From contig NZ_FNUR01000006.1 of NCBI RefSeq assembly GCF_900108105.1, positions 1 through 64,000 on the forward strand: 64,000 nucleotides of DNA, written 5' to 3'. The position numbers and the translations under genes were made by a program. Below are positions 63,506-64,000 of the stretch, piece by piece. The notes below the pieces were generated by a model that saw only the letters and a program-made list of their open reading frames with translations, was not told the DNA's origin and made no database searches. This DNA comes from Butyrivibrio sp. Su6 (GTDB taxonomy: Bacteria; Bacillota; Clostridia; Lachnospirales; Lachnospiraceae). Position 1 is the first letter of the stretch; every line of letters begins with the position of its first letter.

Positions 63506-64000
63506 ATGGTTAAGACATTACTAAAAGAAATAAAGGAATTTAAATTTCCTTCCATAATGACTCCGATTTGTATGATCGGAGAAGTTATCTGCGAAATGGT
63601 AATTCCGATCCTGATGGCCAGAATCGTCGACTTAGGTATATATGGCGGCGATATGGCACTTATCTTTAGAACAGGCGGCATGATGATCGTGATCGCAATA
63701 TTGGGACTTATTGCCGGTCTTGGCGGAGCTTATTTCGGAGCTAAGGCATCAGCTGGTTTTGCCAGAAACTTAAGAAAGGCTATGTTCGATAATATTCAGT
63801 CATTTTCATTCTCGAATATAGACAAGTTCTCAACTTCAGGTCTTGTAACAAGACTTACAACAGATGTAACAAACATCCAGAATGCCTATATGATGACACT
63901 CAGAATGGCTATGAGAGCACCTTCATCTCTTATTATTGCCATGATCGCAGCATTTACTATAAATGCTGAGCTTGCTTCTATATATCTGGTTGCTGTGACT
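63506..64000 (+). CDS. ABC exporter permease/ATPase, N-terminal part (cut by window)
   Basis: The first 165 codons of an ABC multidrug exporter half-transporter. The visible part is the transmembrane domain: FPSIMTPICMIGEVICEMVI and PILMARIVDLG (helix 1), GMMIVIAILGLIAGLGGAYF (helix 2), then the family block FARNLRKAMFDNIQSFSFSN followed by FSTSGLVTRLTTDVTNIQ, the coupling helix seen in MsbA/LmrA/YheH-type transporters. The ATPase domain lies beyond the window. GGGAGA precedes ATG 63506. A second half-transporter probably follows, as in MarR-controlled YheH/YheI-like pairs; that is inference. Confidence 0.9.
   Translation, partial: MVKTLLKEIKEFKFPSIMTPICMIGEVICEMVIPILMARIVDLGIYGGDMALIFRTGGMMIVIAILGLIAGLGGAYFGAKASAGFARNLRKAMFDNIQSFSFSNIDKFSTSGLVTRLTTDVTNIQNAYMMTLRMAMRAPSSLIIAMIAAFTINAELASIYLVAVT

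Overview
The window reads as chromosome of a strictly anaerobic, gut or rumen type Firmicute of the Lachnospiraceae, most like Butyrivibrio or Pseudobutyrivibrio. This is inferred from moderate GC with AT-rich spacers, strong AGGAGG-type ribosome sites, several protein families common in that group (DUF4317, DUF5688, LplABC-type sugar transporters, large single-chain PurL, ThiW) and an NADP-type glutamate dehydrogenase. No rRNA, phage, intact insertion sequence or CRISPR array was seen. One tRNA is present.

Layout. 1-5.6 kb is accessory ground: a GNAT acetyltransferase, a structured noncoding RNA with its own terminator, a six-unit hairpin array, two gene remnants, a methyltransferase, a MotA-like/LuxR pair, an esterase and a MATE exporter. 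5.8-13.9 kb is a carbohydrate locus: a divergent AraC regulator, two permeases, a lipoprotein binding protein and three Gfo/Idh/MocA oxidoreductases. 14-21.4 kb is a sucrose/fructan locus: LacI regulator, operator-studded promoter, second ABC importer, GH32 hydrolase and fructokinase. 21.4-27.9 kb holds a chemoreceptor, PurA, a HAD protein, LysR and TetR regulators and a small unknown gene. 27.9-36.4 kb carries purL, carA and carB. 36.4-41 kb has a DUF1961 protein, a secreted beta-solenoid-like protein, a 75-bp hairpin repeat array, a thioesterase and aroQ. 41-45.6 kb is a TPP-riboswitch-controlled operon thiW-thiM-thiE-thiD-thiC. 45.7-53.3 kb has efp, a DUF5688 gene, tRNA-Arg, three genes with acidic low-complexity segments (SH3 protein, dehydrogenase-like protein, SleB-type hydrolase), gdhA behind a leader terminator, and a 52-residue protein. 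53.3-55.1 kb has DUF4317 and CheC-like genes. 55.3-61.1 kb is the fructose PTS with the general PTS proteins (fruR-fruK-fruA-ptsH-ptsI). The end carries a C11 protease and a MarR regulator with its operators ahead of an ABC exporter cut by the window edge.

The genes form a carbohydrate-centred economy. Two binding-protein importers feed oxidoreductases or GH32/fructokinase. Fructose enters through FruA and FruK, with phosphate supplied by EI and HPr encoded in the same cluster. PurL, CarA/B and GdhA form the nitrogen side.

The least explained structures are noncoding: the RNA at 566-787, the ~54-bp hairpin array at 984-1285, the 75-bp hairpin array at 39625-39962, an in-frame palindromic insertion inside carB, and leader hairpins before thiW and gdhA. 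All family names come from reading the sequence; no database search was run.
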